This document shows, in pieces, positions 7,157 through 15,936 of a DNA stretch of 64,000 nt. Each line of letters starts with the position of its first letter. The stretch's first letter is position 1. Below the pieces are notes generated by a model. The model worked only from the letters and a program-made list of their open reading frames with translations. It was not told where the DNA came from and ran no database searches. Made by a program: the position numbers and the translations under genes. The DNA comes from Winogradskyella tangerina (lineage in GTDB: Bacteria > Bacteroidota > Bacteroidia > Flavobacteriales > Flavobacteriaceae), in the NCBI RefSeq assembly GCF_003260205.1, contig NZ_QERF01000009.1, forward strand, positions 124,001 to 188,000. Direction: 5' to 3'.

Positions 7157-7924
7157 ATGATTATAACAGATACACATACACATTTATATAGTGAAGCTTT
7201 TGATGAAGATCGACACGAAATGATTCGTCGTGCATTAGACAGTAATGTAAGTCGATTTTTTATTCCGGCGATAGACTCTACCTACACAGAATCGATGCTT
7301 CAGCTCGAAAGTGATTTTCCTGATAATATATTTCTCATGATGGGTTTACATCCAACACATGTTAAGGCTAACTATAAAGAAGAACTTGCTCATGTTGAAG
7401 AAATGTTGCAACAGCGACACTTTTATGCCGTTGGTGAAATTGGGATTGATCTCTATTGGGATAAAAGTACGTTGGATATTCAAATTGAAGCTTTCAAGTA
7501 TCAAATACAGTTAGCGAAACAGCACAAACTCCCAATTGTTATTCATTGTAGAGAGGCCTTCGAAGAAATTTTTGATGTGTTAGAGGAAGAAAAATCAGAG
7601 GATCTATTCGGAATTTTTCATTGTTTTACTGGCACCAAGGATGATGCCCACAGAGCAATATCCTATAATATGAAGTTGGGTATTGGTGGCGTAGTGACAT
7701 TTAAAAATGGTAAAATAGATCAATTCATAAATCAAATAGACCTGAAGCATATTGTTTTAGAAACCGACTCACCTTATCTGGCACCAAAACCATATCGAGG
7801 AAAGCGCAACGAAAGCTCCTATATTAATAAGGTATTAGAAAAATTATCCGAACTTTACGGCATAAGTGCAGAAGAGATCGCGGAGATCACTACCAAAAAT
7901 TCAAAACAAGTATTCGGTATATAA
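7157..7924 (+). CDS. tatD: TatD family metal-dependent hydrolase (DNase)
   Basis: A 255-residue TIM-barrel amidohydrolase of the TatD/YcfH group, which acts as a 3'-5' exonuclease or deoxyribonuclease in DNA quality control. Metal-binding motifs are in order: DTHTHL (His7, His9), AVGEIGIDLYW, VIHCREAF, IFHCFTG and LETDSPYLAPKPYRGKRNE. Length is typical. It is followed 2 bp later by ansA in the same operon; the pair is often kept together in Flavobacteriia. Which paralogue (TatD, YcfH, YjjV) it matches best is not decided. Confidence 0.92.
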   Translation: MIITDTHTHLYSEAFDEDRHEMIRRALDSNVSRFFIPAIDSTYTESMLQLESDFPDNIFLMMGLHPTHVKANYKEELAHVEEMLQQRHFYAVGEIGIDLYWDKSTLDIQIEAFKYQIQLAKQHKLPIVIHCREAFEEIFDVLEEEKSEDLFGIFHCFTGTKDDAHRAISYNMKLGIGGVVTFKNGKIDQFINQIDLKHIVLETDSPYLAPKPYRGKRNESSYINKVLEKLSELYGISAEEIAEITTKNSKQVFGI

Positions 7925-7926
7925 GC

Positions 7927-8952
7927 ATGAAAAAACCTAAGATACTATTAATATATACAGGCGGCACCATTGGTATGGTTAAAGATGCCGATTCTGGTGT
8001 TCTCACTGCTTTTGATTTTGATAGTTTGCTGGAGCGAATTCCAGAACTTAGATTGTTAGATTGCATCATTGACACCATATCCTTTGATGAGCCTATCGAT
8101 TCTTCAAATATGAATACCGAGTCTTGGGAAAATATGGCAGGGATCATTGAAATCAATTATAATGATTACGACGGTTTTGTTGTTCTGCATGGTAGTGACA
8201 CCATGAGCTATTCAGCATCCGTTTTGAGCTTTATGCTCGAATATTTAATGAAGCCAGTCATATTCACAGGATCTCAGTTACCAATAGGTGATTTGCGTAC
8301 AGATGCCAAAGAGAATTTAATTACTTCAATTCAATTAGCGTCTCTATATGAAGATGACATGCCTGTAATACGAGAAGTCTGTTTGTATTTCGAATATAAA
8401 TTATACCGAGGTAACCGCACTACTAAAATCAATGCAGAGCATTTTGAGGCATTCGATTCGCCTAACTTTCCGACCTTGGCAGAATCTGGTGTTCATTTAA
8501 AAATTAATCATGAGTTTTTACGTAAAGAGACATTTACAGAACAACTAATTGTACGAACACAACTCGATACTAATATAGGTGTACTAAAATTATTCCCAGG
8601 AATTTCAGAACCATTGGTAAAGGCAATTCTCAATACCGAAGGCTTAAGAGGATTGGTTATTGAAACCTACGGCTCTGGCAACGCAACCACCGAAGACTGG
8701 TTTATTAACCTTCTTAGTGAGGCAATTAAAAATGGTTTATATATTATTAATGTAACACAGTGTTCTGGGGGAAGTGTTATAATGGGTAAATATGCCACAA
8801 GTTCGCAGCTTAAACGAATTGGTGTTATATCTGGTAAAGACATTACTACTGAGGCAGCAGTTGCCAAACTGATGTATCTGCTAGGGTACAATATTAGTCA
8901 TGAAGAATTTCAATCTTATTTTGAAAAGTCACTACGTGGCGAATTGACTTAA
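7927..8952 (+). CDS. ansA: Type I (cytoplasmic) L-asparaginase
   Basis: A 341-residue asparaginase that hydrolyses L-asparagine to aspartate and ammonia. The N-terminal YTGGTIGM carries the nucleophilic Thr14, and VLHGSDTMSYSAS is the second catalytic signature (Thr-Asp pair). There is no signal peptide, so it is cytoplasmic type I rather than periplasmic type II. The start follows the tatD stop by 2 bp, implying co-translation. No terminator is obvious before the tRNA gene 74 bp on. Confidence 0.94.
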   Translation: MKKPKILLIYTGGTIGMVKDADSGVLTAFDFDSLLERIPELRLLDCIIDTISFDEPIDSSNMNTESWENMAGIIEINYNDYDGFVVLHGSDTMSYSASVLSFMLEYLMKPVIFTGSQLPIGDLRTDAKENLITSIQLASLYEDDMPVIREVCLYFEYKLYRGNRTTKINAEHFEAFDSPNFPTLAESGVHLKINHEFLRKETFTEQLIVRTQLDTNIGVLKLFPGISEPLVKAILNTEGLRGLVIETYGSGNATTEDWFINLLSEAIKNGLYIINVTQCSGGSVIMGKYATSSQLKRIGVISGKDITTEAAVAKLMYLLGYNISHEEFQSYFEKSLRGELT

Positions 8953-9026
8953 AATTAACGGGACAAATTTTAGTGTTTGAAGTTTTTTTCGTTATTTGGC
9001 ACACCGTAATTTTTTTTAAAGCCTAT

Positions 9027-9114
9027 AGAGAGGTGGCCGAGTGGTCGAAGGCGCACGCCTGGAAAGTGTGTATACTCCAAAAGGGTATCGAGGGTTCGAA
9101 TCCCTTCCTCTCTG
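9027..9114 (+). tRNA. tRNA-Ser (anticodon GGA)
   Basis: 88-nt tRNA with the long variable arm of serine tRNAs. Acceptor AGAGAGG pairs with CCTCTCT; anticodon stem CACGC/GTGTG closes loop CTGGAAA with GGA at 9061-9063 (codons UCC/UCU); the TTCGAAT T-loop is present. The discriminator is G and the CCA end is not encoded. Confidence 0.96.
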
Positions 9115-9190
9115 CATAGATTTTAAGATTAGGTTACATTATTTTTTTTATCTTTAACACTTTAAACTAATAAAATTAAGATTAAGAACA

Positions 9191-9961
9191 ATGAAAAGAT
9201 TATTTTCTATCCTTGCCATAACTTGTTTAATGGCTATCGGAACTGTTAACGCTAATGCAACGACCTTAGCATCTACAACAGCAACTGTAACAACTCTAGC
9301 TCAAGCAGACGCCACTGAAAGTGGAGAAGATCTAGGTTTTCATCAAGAATTAAAAAAGCGATTTATTGAGGGTGGCCCTGGGTTTATGGGTATCGTATTA
9401 TTATGTTTAATCCTTGGTTTAGCCATCGCAATAGAGAGAATTATCTTTTTAAATCTTTCAACTACAAATACTAAGAAATTAACTCAAAACGTTGAGGAAG
9501 CATTAGCATCTGGAGGTATTGAAGCAGCTAAAGAAGTATGTAGAAATACAAAAGGACCTGTTGCTTCTATTTTCTATCAAGGTTTAGACAGAGCAGACGA
9601 GGATATCGATGCTGCGGAGAAAGCTGTTGTTGCCTATGGTGGTGTACAAATGGGTCAATTAGAAAAGAATGTATCTTGGATCTCTTTATTTATCGCCTTA
9701 GCACCAATGCTTGGTTTCATGGGTACGGTAATTGGTATGATTCAGGCATTCGATAAAATTGAAGCTGCCGGAGATATGCAGCCATCATTAGTAGCAGGTG
9801 GTATTAAGGTAGCACTTTTAACAACGGTATTTGGTCTTATTGTGGCTATTATTCTTCAGATATTCTACAACTACATTATCGCTAAGATCGATAGTATTGT
9901 AAATGATATGGAAGATGCATCCATCACATTAATGGATTTACTTGTAAGACACAAAAAATAA
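9191..9961 (+). CDS. exbB: MotA/TolQ/ExbB proton channel family protein
   Basis: A 256-residue inner-membrane channel subunit that uses the proton-motive force to energise TonB-dependent outer-membrane transport. It has an N-terminal signal-like helix, then a TM near residues 55-80 (FMGIVLLCLILGLAIAIERI), a long cytoplasmic loop, and the two conserved C-terminal TMs (SWISLFIALAPMLGFMGTVIG and VALLTTVFGLIVAIILQIF). The AP-MLGFMGT segment is the family signature. It heads the four-gene exbB-membrane protein-exbD-exbD operon standard in Bacteroidota. Confidence 0.95.
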   Translation: MKRLFSILAITCLMAIGTVNANATTLASTTATVTTLAQADATESGEDLGFHQELKKRFIEGGPGFMGIVLLCLILGLAIAIERIIFLNLSTTNTKKLTQNVEEALASGGIEAAKEVCRNTKGPVASIFYQGLDRADEDIDAAEKAVVAYGGVQMGQLEKNVSWISLFIALAPMLGFMGTVIGMIQAFDKIEAAGDMQPSLVAGGIKVALLTTVFGLIVAIILQIFYNYIIAKIDSIVNDMEDASITLMDLLVRHKK

Positions 9962-9979
9962 TAAAGACCACATTAAATT

Positions 9980-10450
9980 ATGTTACACAAAATATTAAGA
10001 ATAGTAGCTTTAATTCTCAGCGTTGCTGGTATTATTTTCCTTGGAATGATAATAGCAGAAGGCGATGAAGAAATTAAGGCAGCAGCTTTAGCAGGAGATA
10101 CTGCTATAGTTGACCCAATAGCCATTGTGGCTTATATAACATTGGGTCTCATCGTATTATTTGTGTTGGTTTTTGTTGTTAAAAATCTATTCACAAATAC
10201 TGCAGGCCTAAAAAATACGTTGATAGGAGTAGGTGCCTTTGTGGCCGTACTCGTAATTGCTTATATATTATCAGACTCTGATAACCCTGTGATGCAAGAT
10301 GGTAAAAACCTTTATAAGTATGGAGATAAAGTAGCAACTGGCAGTGAAGTTCAATTGTCGGGAGCTGGCTTAGTTGCTTTCTACATTTTACTTGTACTTG
10401 CGGCAATTACAATGATTTTCTCAGGCGTTAAAAAAACAATTAGTAAATAA
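9980..10450 (+). CDS. Four-helix membrane protein of the Exb operon
   Basis: A 156-residue integral membrane protein with four predicted helices (about residues 5-27, 48-72, 78-101, 128-150). No catalytic motif. It always sits between exbB and exbD in this type of operon (18 bp after exbB, 6 bp before exbD), which suggests it is an accessory part of the channel complex; the function is not established as far as I know. Confidence 0.8.
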   Translation: MLHKILRIVALILSVAGIIFLGMIIAEGDEEIKAAALAGDTAIVDPIAIVAYITLGLIVLFVLVFVVKNLFTNTAGLKNTLIGVGAFVAVLVIAYILSDSDNPVMQDGKNLYKYGDKVATGSEVQLSGAGLVAFYILLVLAAITMIFSGVKKTISK

Positions 10451-10456
10451 TAAGAT

Positions 10457-11092
10457 ATGGCAAAAAGAGCAGCACCAGAAGTAAATGCAGGATCGATGGC
10501 TGATATTGCCTTCTTATTGCTTATCTTCTTCCTAGTAACTACTACTATTGAAAAAGATAAAGGCTTATTAAGAAGTTTGCCACCTATCGATGATTCTGAA
10601 GTTGAACCGCCAATCATTAAACAAAAGAATCTTTTTACGGTTTTGATTAACCGTCGTAACCAATTGCTTGTAGAAGATGAGCAAATGGAACTAAAAGATT
10701 TAAGACAAGCTGCAATCGAATTCCTCGATAATGGAGGAAGTACAAATGCAGCAGGTGAGACTTGCGATTATTGTAAAGGAAAAAGAGACCCATCGTCATC
10801 AGATCATCCTGATAAGGCGATTATCTCCATGAAGCATGATAGAGAAACATCATATGAGCAATATATGGATGTTCAGAATGAACTTGTTGCAGCCTATAAT
10901 TTCTTAAGAGAACGCGAAGCAGAGCGTTTATATAGAAGATATTACCCAGGCGCTGACAATGTTTACAAAGCTATGCTAGCGGAGAAAGAAAAGAACCAGT
11001 TTACCCCAGACACCATTTTAAATGGGCGTATTGAGAATATTAAGAAATTATTCCCAATGAAGTTGTCTGAGGCAGAACCAGATGATAGTTAA
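10457..11092 (+). CDS. exbD: ExbD/TolR family biopolymer transport protein (first copy)
   Basis: A 211-residue ExbD. The single N-terminal TM holds the essential Asp16 (SMADIAFLLLIFFLVTTTI), followed by a periplasmic domain. It is longer than classical ExbD (about 140) owing to an insertion around residues 95-150 that contains a CDYC pair (Cys-x2-Cys) and a charged helical stretch. That cysteine pair could form a disulfide or bind metal; this is inference. Second ExbD follows after 12 bp. Confidence 0.93.
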   Translation: MAKRAAPEVNAGSMADIAFLLLIFFLVTTTIEKDKGLLRSLPPIDDSEVEPPIIKQKNLFTVLINRRNQLLVEDEQMELKDLRQAAIEFLDNGGSTNAAGETCDYCKGKRDPSSSDHPDKAIISMKHDRETSYEQYMDVQNELVAAYNFLREREAERLYRRYYPGADNVYKAMLAEKEKNQFTPDTILNGRIENIKKLFPMKLSEAEPDDS

Positions 11093-11104
11093 AAAGTAAC
11101 AGAT

Positions 11105-11569
11105 ATGTCAAAATTTAAAAAAGGAAAATCAGGGGATTTGCCGGCAATTTCAACGGCATCCTTACCAGATATTGTATTTATGTTGCTTTTCTTCTTCATG
11201 GTAGCAACTGTAATGCGCGATAGTAGTTTAATGATTGAAAATGTACTACCAAGTGCAGACCAAGTTGAGAAATTGAAAAAGGATAGAACTGCATTTATCT
11301 ATGCAGGGAAGCCAAGTAGTTCATTCTCTCAATTAGGAACTGAGCCAGTAATCCAATTTAACGATGCTATTATTAGCGTTGAAGAGGTACAGGCGAGTGT
11401 ATTAGCAGCGCAAGCTGAATTAGTCGAAGAATTACAACCAAAATTTGTGGTTGGTCTTAAAGTCGATAAAAATACGCACGCTGGTTTAGTGTCGGATATT
11501 AAACAAGAACTCAGACAGGCAAATACATTAAAAGTAATGTACATTGCTAATGCTCGAGCAGAACAATAA
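11105..11569 (+). CDS. exbD: ExbD/TolR family biopolymer transport protein (second copy)
   Basis: A 154-residue ExbD with TM Asp22 in SLPDIVFMLLFFFMVATVM and a compact periplasmic domain ending in a typical ALRQANTLKVMYIANA-like strand. Two different ExbDs in one operon would let the channel assemble as a hetero-complex. A clean hairpin terminator closes the operon 22 bp later. Confidence 0.93.
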   Translation: MSKFKKGKSGDLPAISTASLPDIVFMLLFFFMVATVMRDSSLMIENVLPSADQVEKLKKDRTAFIYAGKPSSSFSQLGTEPVIQFNDAIISVEEVQASVLAAQAELVEELQPKFVVGLKVDKNTHAGLVSDIKQELRQANTLKVMYIANARAEQ

Positions 11570-11590
11570 TATTCTTAATTTTATAAAAGA

Positions 11591-11619
11591 AACGTCCTGA
11601 ATTATCAGGACGTTTTTTA
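11591..11619 (+). terminator. Rho-independent terminator of the Exb operon
   Basis: Perfect 10-bp stem AACGTCCTGA / TCAGGACGTT with a 4-nt ATTA loop and a run of T after it. Confidence 0.9.
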
Positions 11620-11655
11620 TTTCATGAGATTTAAAAGTTTTTGTAGTTTTAGTTT

Positions 11656-12354
11656 ATGAAGTATGTTCATTTAATTCTCTTGCTTTTACTGAGCTTTACT
11701 GGCTTATCACAAAATGATAATAATGCCGATAAAGAAGAATTGTATAAAAACTACAGAGAAGATCAATTTTATATTTCCGTTACCTACAATCTTCTAAATT
11801 CTAAACCAAAAGATGTTAATCAGAGTGGGTTTTCAACTGGTTTTCATTTCGGTTTTATTAGAGATATGCCCATCAACGAAGAACGAAATGTTGCTATTGG
11901 TTTAGGGCTTGGGTTATCTTCAAATTCATATAATCAGAATGTTGCTATTTTAGAAGCTAATAATGACATCACTTATAGTATCATAGACGAAAGTGTGGTT
12001 AATGTTTCAAAAAATAAATTTACCACATACCTTGTGGAGTTACCCTTCGAATTTAGATGGCGCAGATCTACACCTACCAAGTATAATTTCTTACGAATAT
12101 ACCCTGGATTTAAGCTAGGCTACGTCTTTTATAATTCCACAAAGTTTAAAAGTGATAATGGAGATGTTAATTTAACTAACCTCGATGATTTTAACAGTCT
12201 TCAATATGGCCTAACCTTGAGTGTAGGTTATGGTACATGGAACTTTCATGCCTATTACGGATTAAATCCAATATTCGATAATACAGCACGGCTTAATGGT
12301 GAAGCCATCGATATGAGTTCCTTCAAGGTTGGTTTAATGTTTTATATTTTATAA
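11656..12354 (+). CDS. Outer-membrane beta-barrel (PorT-like/porin family) protein
   Basis: A 232-residue secreted barrel protein with signal peptide MKYVHLILLLLLSFTGLSQ. The mature chain has repeated amphipathic strands (GFSTGFHFGFIRDM, NVAIGLGLGLSSNS, LVELPFEFRWRRS, LRIYPGFKLGYVF) and ends in FKVGLMFYIL with hydrophobic terminal residues. Length and the LVELPFEFRWR pattern resemble the PorT-like porin family of Bacteroidota, where PorT itself serves type IX secretion, but I would not assign it as porT without alignment. It lies just after the Exb terminator and faces the PAP2-like gene with a 6-bp overlap. Confidence 0.75.
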   Translation: MKYVHLILLLLLSFTGLSQNDNNADKEELYKNYREDQFYISVTYNLLNSKPKDVNQSGFSTGFHFGFIRDMPINEERNVAIGLGLGLSSNSYNQNVAILEANNDITYSIIDESVVNVSKNKFTTYLVELPFEFRWRRSTPTKYNFLRIYPGFKLGYVFYNSTKFKSDNGDVNLTNLDDFNSLQYGLTLSVGYGTWNFHAYYGLNPIFDNTARLNGEAIDMSSFKVGLMFYIL

Positions 12355-12957
12355 CCAATAGTTCATAAAAACTAACTGCGGGAAGAGCCCAGTGAACAAC
12401 CCAATAATCAACTCTTGATTGGTGTGAGCCTTCAGATGCAAGCGCGATGTTGCGATGGCACCCAAAATGATCATCATTAAGGCTATGGTTCCATTGATAT
12501 TAATTTTGAAATGAATTCCAATAGCTATAGCGAACATAAAAAATCCTGATGCTGCAATCATATGAATACTTGCTTTTACCTTAAAAATTGCCATTATAAA
12601 GCACGCTAGGGTAGAGCATAAAATTCCGAGGAAGAAGTAGTATAATTCAACGATCTCATTGGGCGTAAGAACTCTCATTAAAATTAAAGCAACAATAATA
12701 CAGTTGATGAGTAAAGGTATTAACCGTTCTTTGGTACTCTTAAGGTAGATCGTATCGACTTTATTGATTGTTTTGAGCAAAAAGAAAAGCAGAATTGGAA
12801 GAATGATCGTTAAAATAATTATCGAGAAAATTTTTGCATTCTGAATGGGTTCAGGAATAAATCGCGGTGTTTTATGAAAATAAAAAACCACCCCTAATAA
12901 TGGCATGATCAACGGATGAAAAACAAACGATATGCTTTTTAGAATAAAATCTTTCAT
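12349..12957 (-). CDS. PAP2-like integral membrane protein with altered catalytic motifs
   Basis: A 202-residue polytopic membrane protein with about six helices. It carries a shadow of the three phosphatidic-acid-phosphatase motifs: KSTKERLIPL (KxxxxxxRP-like), SIHMIAASG in place of PSGH, and SRLHLKAHTNQE matching SRxxxxxHxxxD except for a final Glu. That suggests a lipid or undecaprenyl phosphatase relative, active or not. Last gene of the RND-asnS-rpoN run, 18 bp after rpoN. Confidence 0.7.
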   Translation of the reverse strand: MKDFILKSISFVFHPLIMPLLGVVFYFHKTPRFIPEPIQNAKIFSIIILTIILPILLFFLLKTINKVDTIYLKSTKERLIPLLINCIIVALILMRVLTPNEIVELYYFFLGILCSTLACFIMAIFKVKASIHMIAASGFFMFAIAIGIHFKININGTIALMMIILGAIATSRLHLKAHTNQELIIGLFTGLFPQLVFMNYWL

Positions 12958-12975
12958 CCAAATGCTATTTTAATT

Positions 12976-14442
12976 TTAAAGTTCCTTTCTTAAACGCGCT
13001 ACAGGTATATCTAATTGTTCTCTATATTTTGCGACAGTGCGTCGTGCAATAGGGTAGCCTTTTTCTTTGAGAATCTTTGAAAGTGCCTCATCTGTAAGCG
13101 GCTTCTTTTTGTTTTCTTCTTCGATTACAGTTTCAAGAATCTTCTTTATTTCTCGTGTAGATACTTCCTCCCCTTGGTCATTGGTCATCGATTCAGAGAA
13201 AAACTCTTTGATCAATTTTGTGCCATAAGGTGTGTCTACATATTTACTATTGGCAACTCTGGAAATTGTTGAGACATCCATATCAATTTCATCGGCTATA
13301 TCCTTTAAAATCATTGGGCGAAGTTTGCGTTCATCACCACTTAGGAAATAGTCTTTCTGATAATGCATAATGGCACTCATAGTTACAAAAAGTGTCTGCT
13401 GACGTTGCCTTACAGCTTCAATAAACCATTTAGCAGCATCTAACTTTTGTTTAATAAATAACACTGCATCTTTTTGTGCTTTCGACTTTTCTTTCGTGTC
13501 TTTATAGCCTTTAAGCATATTGTTATACTCGCGCGAAACATGAAGTTCAGGAGCATTTCTACCATTGAGAGTTAACTCTAATTCGCCATCTACAATCTTA
13601 ATGGCAAAATCAGGTACAATATGTTCAACGATTTTATTATTACCAGCGTACGAACCGCCTGGTTTTGGATTCAATCGTTCTATTTCTTCGATGGCATCTT
13701 TAAGTTCTTCTTCATTCACACTAAACTTTTGCATTAATTTTTTATAATGCTTTTTGGTAAATTGTTCGAAGGCTTTATTGATAATTGCCGAAGCTAATTC
13801 TACATCAGGGTTCTGTTCTTTTCTTCCTAATTGAAGGCTTAAACATTCCTGAAGGTGTCTTGCACCAACACCTGCGGGATCTAATTGCTGTACCACCTTA
13901 AGCACCTTTTCTACTTCATCTTCGGTGGTATAGACATTTTGTGTAAATGCCAAGTCATCTGTGATATCAGATAAGGAGCGACGGATATATCCGCTTTCGT
14001 CGACACTACCAACAAGAAAATGGGCAATTTCCTCTTCTTGTTCAGAAAGTCTGAAGGTATTAAGCTGATTGGTTAAGTGCTGCGTAAAAGAGGTTCCTGC
14101 GGCATAAGGCACGCTTTTTTCTTCATCGTCAGAACTGTAATTATTGGCTTGAGTACGGTAATCAGGGATTTCGTCATCGCTTAAATATTCATCGACATTG
14201 ATATCCTCTGCATCAATAGTTTCATTGTCATTAAAGTCATCAACCGAATTATCAAATTCATCGAAGCCATCATCAGTTGTATCTGATTCTTTACCGGTAT
14301 CTAAAGCCGGATTTTCTTCGAGTTCTTGCTTCAAACGCTGTTCAAATGCTTGGGTTGGTAGCTGAATCAACTTCATCAGTTGAATCTGCTGAGGCGACAG
14401 CTTCTGAGATAATTTAAATTGTAAATATTGTTTTAATGACAT
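12976..14442 (-). CDS. rpoN: RNA polymerase sigma-54 factor
   Basis: A 488-residue sigma-54. Region I at the N-terminus is Q/L-rich (QFKLSQKLSPQQIQLMKLIQ), an acidic region II follows at about residues 55-110, then the core-binding domain and the C-terminal DNA-binding domain ending with the RpoN box ARRTVAKYRE at 466-475. It directs transcription from -24/-12 promoters with AAA+ activators, none of which is encoded in this window. It sits 25 bp after asnS on the same strand. Confidence 0.97.
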   Translation of the reverse strand: MSLKQYLQFKLSQKLSPQQIQLMKLIQLPTQAFEQRLKQELEENPALDTGKESDTTDDGFDEFDNSVDDFNDNETIDAEDINVDEYLSDDEIPDYRTQANNYSSDDEEKSVPYAAGTSFTQHLTNQLNTFRLSEQEEEIAHFLVGSVDESGYIRRSLSDITDDLAFTQNVYTTEDEVEKVLKVVQQLDPAGVGARHLQECLSLQLGRKEQNPDVELASAIINKAFEQFTKKHYKKLMQKFSVNEEELKDAIEEIERLNPKPGGSYAGNNKIVEHIVPDFAIKIVDGELELTLNGRNAPELHVSREYNNMLKGYKDTKEKSKAQKDAVLFIKQKLDAAKWFIEAVRQRQQTLFVTMSAIMHYQKDYFLSGDERKLRPMILKDIADEIDMDVSTISRVANSKYVDTPYGTKLIKEFFSESMTNDQGEEVSTREIKKILETVIEEENKKKPLTDEALSKILKEKGYPIARRTVAKYREQLDIPVARLRKEL

Positions 14443-14467
14443 AGTTAATCCTTAATGATAAAGGTAA

Positions 14468-15898
14468 TTAAAACTCTGCATTTTGTGGTGATCTTGGATA
14501 CGGAATTACGTCTCTAATATTACTCATTCCTGTAGCAAACATTACCAAACGTTCAAAACCTAATCCAAATCCAGAATGCACTGCAGTTCCATACTTTCTA
14601 AGGTCGAGGTACCACCATAATTCTTCTTCAGGTATATCTAGTGCTTTCATCTTTTCTTTCAGCACATCTAAACGCTCTTCACGCTGAGATCCTCCAACCA
14701 TTTCACCAATTCCTGGGAAAAGAACATCCATTGCTCTTACAGTTTTACCATCATCATTTAGACGCATGTAGAAGGCTTTGATATTTGCAGGATAATCAAA
14801 CAAAATTACTGGGCACTTGAAGTGCTTTTCAACCAGAAAACGTTCGTGCTCAGACTGAAGGTCAGCACCCCATTCATTAATAAGATACTTGAATTTCTTT
14901 TTCTTATTTGGTTTACTATTTCTAAGAATATCTATCGCCTCAGTATAACTTACACGCTTGAAGTTATTATCAACAACAAATTTAATTTTGTCGATAAGGT
15001 TCATTGGGCTGCGCTCTATCTGAGGTAATTTTGCTTCTTCCTTCTGAAGTCGGTCGTCTAAAAACTCCAAATCTTCTTTGCAATGTTCTAAGACATAGCT
15101 AAGTACAGACCTAAGAAAATCTTCAGCCAGATCCATATTACCAGCCAGATCCATAAAGGCCACTTCGGGTTCGATCATCCAGAATTCAGCAAGGTGACGC
15201 GACGTATTAGAATTTTCTGCTCTAAATGTTGGTCCGAAAGTATATACCTTGCCAAGAGCCATAGCATAAGTTTCGGCTTCTAGCTGTCCGGATACCGTTA
15301 GATTTGTTTCCTTGCCAAAGAAGTCTTCTTTAAAATCAACTTCACCATTTTCAGTTAGTGGTGGATTTTTAGGATCTAATGTGCTTACACGAAAAGTTTC
15401 ACCTGCACCCTCAGCATCACTTCCTGTAATTATAGGCGTGTGCATGTTGTAGAATCCATTCTCTGTAAAATACTTGTGAATAGCAAATGATATTGTTGAA
15501 CACATTCGCATTACGGCACCAAAGGTGTTGGTTCTGGTACGCAAGTGTGCATTCTCTCTTAAGAATTCGAACGAATGTTTTTTAGGCTGAATTGGATACG
15601 TTTCAGGGTCAGAATCACCTAAGATCTCAATTTCCTTCACTTGTATTTCAACGGACTGCCCTTTGCCTTGGCTTTCAACCAATTCTCCAGTGACATGTAT
15701 TGCTGCACCTGTAGTTATGCGTTTTAAAAAGTCTTCTTCAAAATTTTCAAAATCAACAACACATTGAATATTATTAATGGTTGAGCCATCATTCAAAGCG
15801 ATAAAACGATTCGCTCTAAAAGTTCTTACCCATCCTTTAACGGAGACATCGTGTAGAGTACTGTCTGCTAATAATTCTGCTACTGTTTTTGACATCAT
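14468..15898 (-). CDS. asnS: Asparagine--tRNA ligase
   Basis: A 476-residue class II synthetase. The N-terminal OB-fold anticodon-binding domain ([21 protein letters not shown]) precedes the catalytic core with motif 2 ([21 protein letters not shown]) and motif 3 ([12 protein letters not shown]). It charges tRNA-Asn. The start has two adjacent ATG codons (15898 and 15895), and either gives a normal protein. Part of an MMPL transporter-asnS-rpoN-PAP2-like transcript. Confidence 0.96.
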   Translation of the reverse strand: MMSKTVAELLADSTLHDVSVKGWVRTFRANRFIALNDGSTINNIQCVVDFENFEEDFLKRITTGAAIHVTGELVESQGKGQSVEIQVKEIEILGDSDPETYPIQPKKHSFEFLRENAHLRTRTNTFGAVMRMCSTISFAIHKYFTENGFYNMHTPIITGSDAEGAGETFRVSTLDPKNPPLTENGEVDFKEDFFGKETNLTVSGQLEAETYAMALGKVYTFGPTFRAENSNTSRHLAEFWMIEPEVAFMDLAGNMDLAEDFLRSVLSYVLEHCKEDLEFLDDRLQKEEAKLPQIERSPMNLIDKIKFVVDNNFKRVSYTEAIDILRNSKPNKKKKFKYLINEWGADLQSEHERFLVEKHFKCPVILFDYPANIKAFYMRLNDDGKTVRAMDVLFPGIGEMVGGSQREERLDVLKEKMKALDIPEEELWWYLDLRKYGTAVHSGFGLGFERLVMFATGMSNIRDVIPYPRSPQNAEF

Positions 15899-15936
15899 TT
15901 TTAATTATTTTGAAAATGCTAAGATAAATTTTATTG

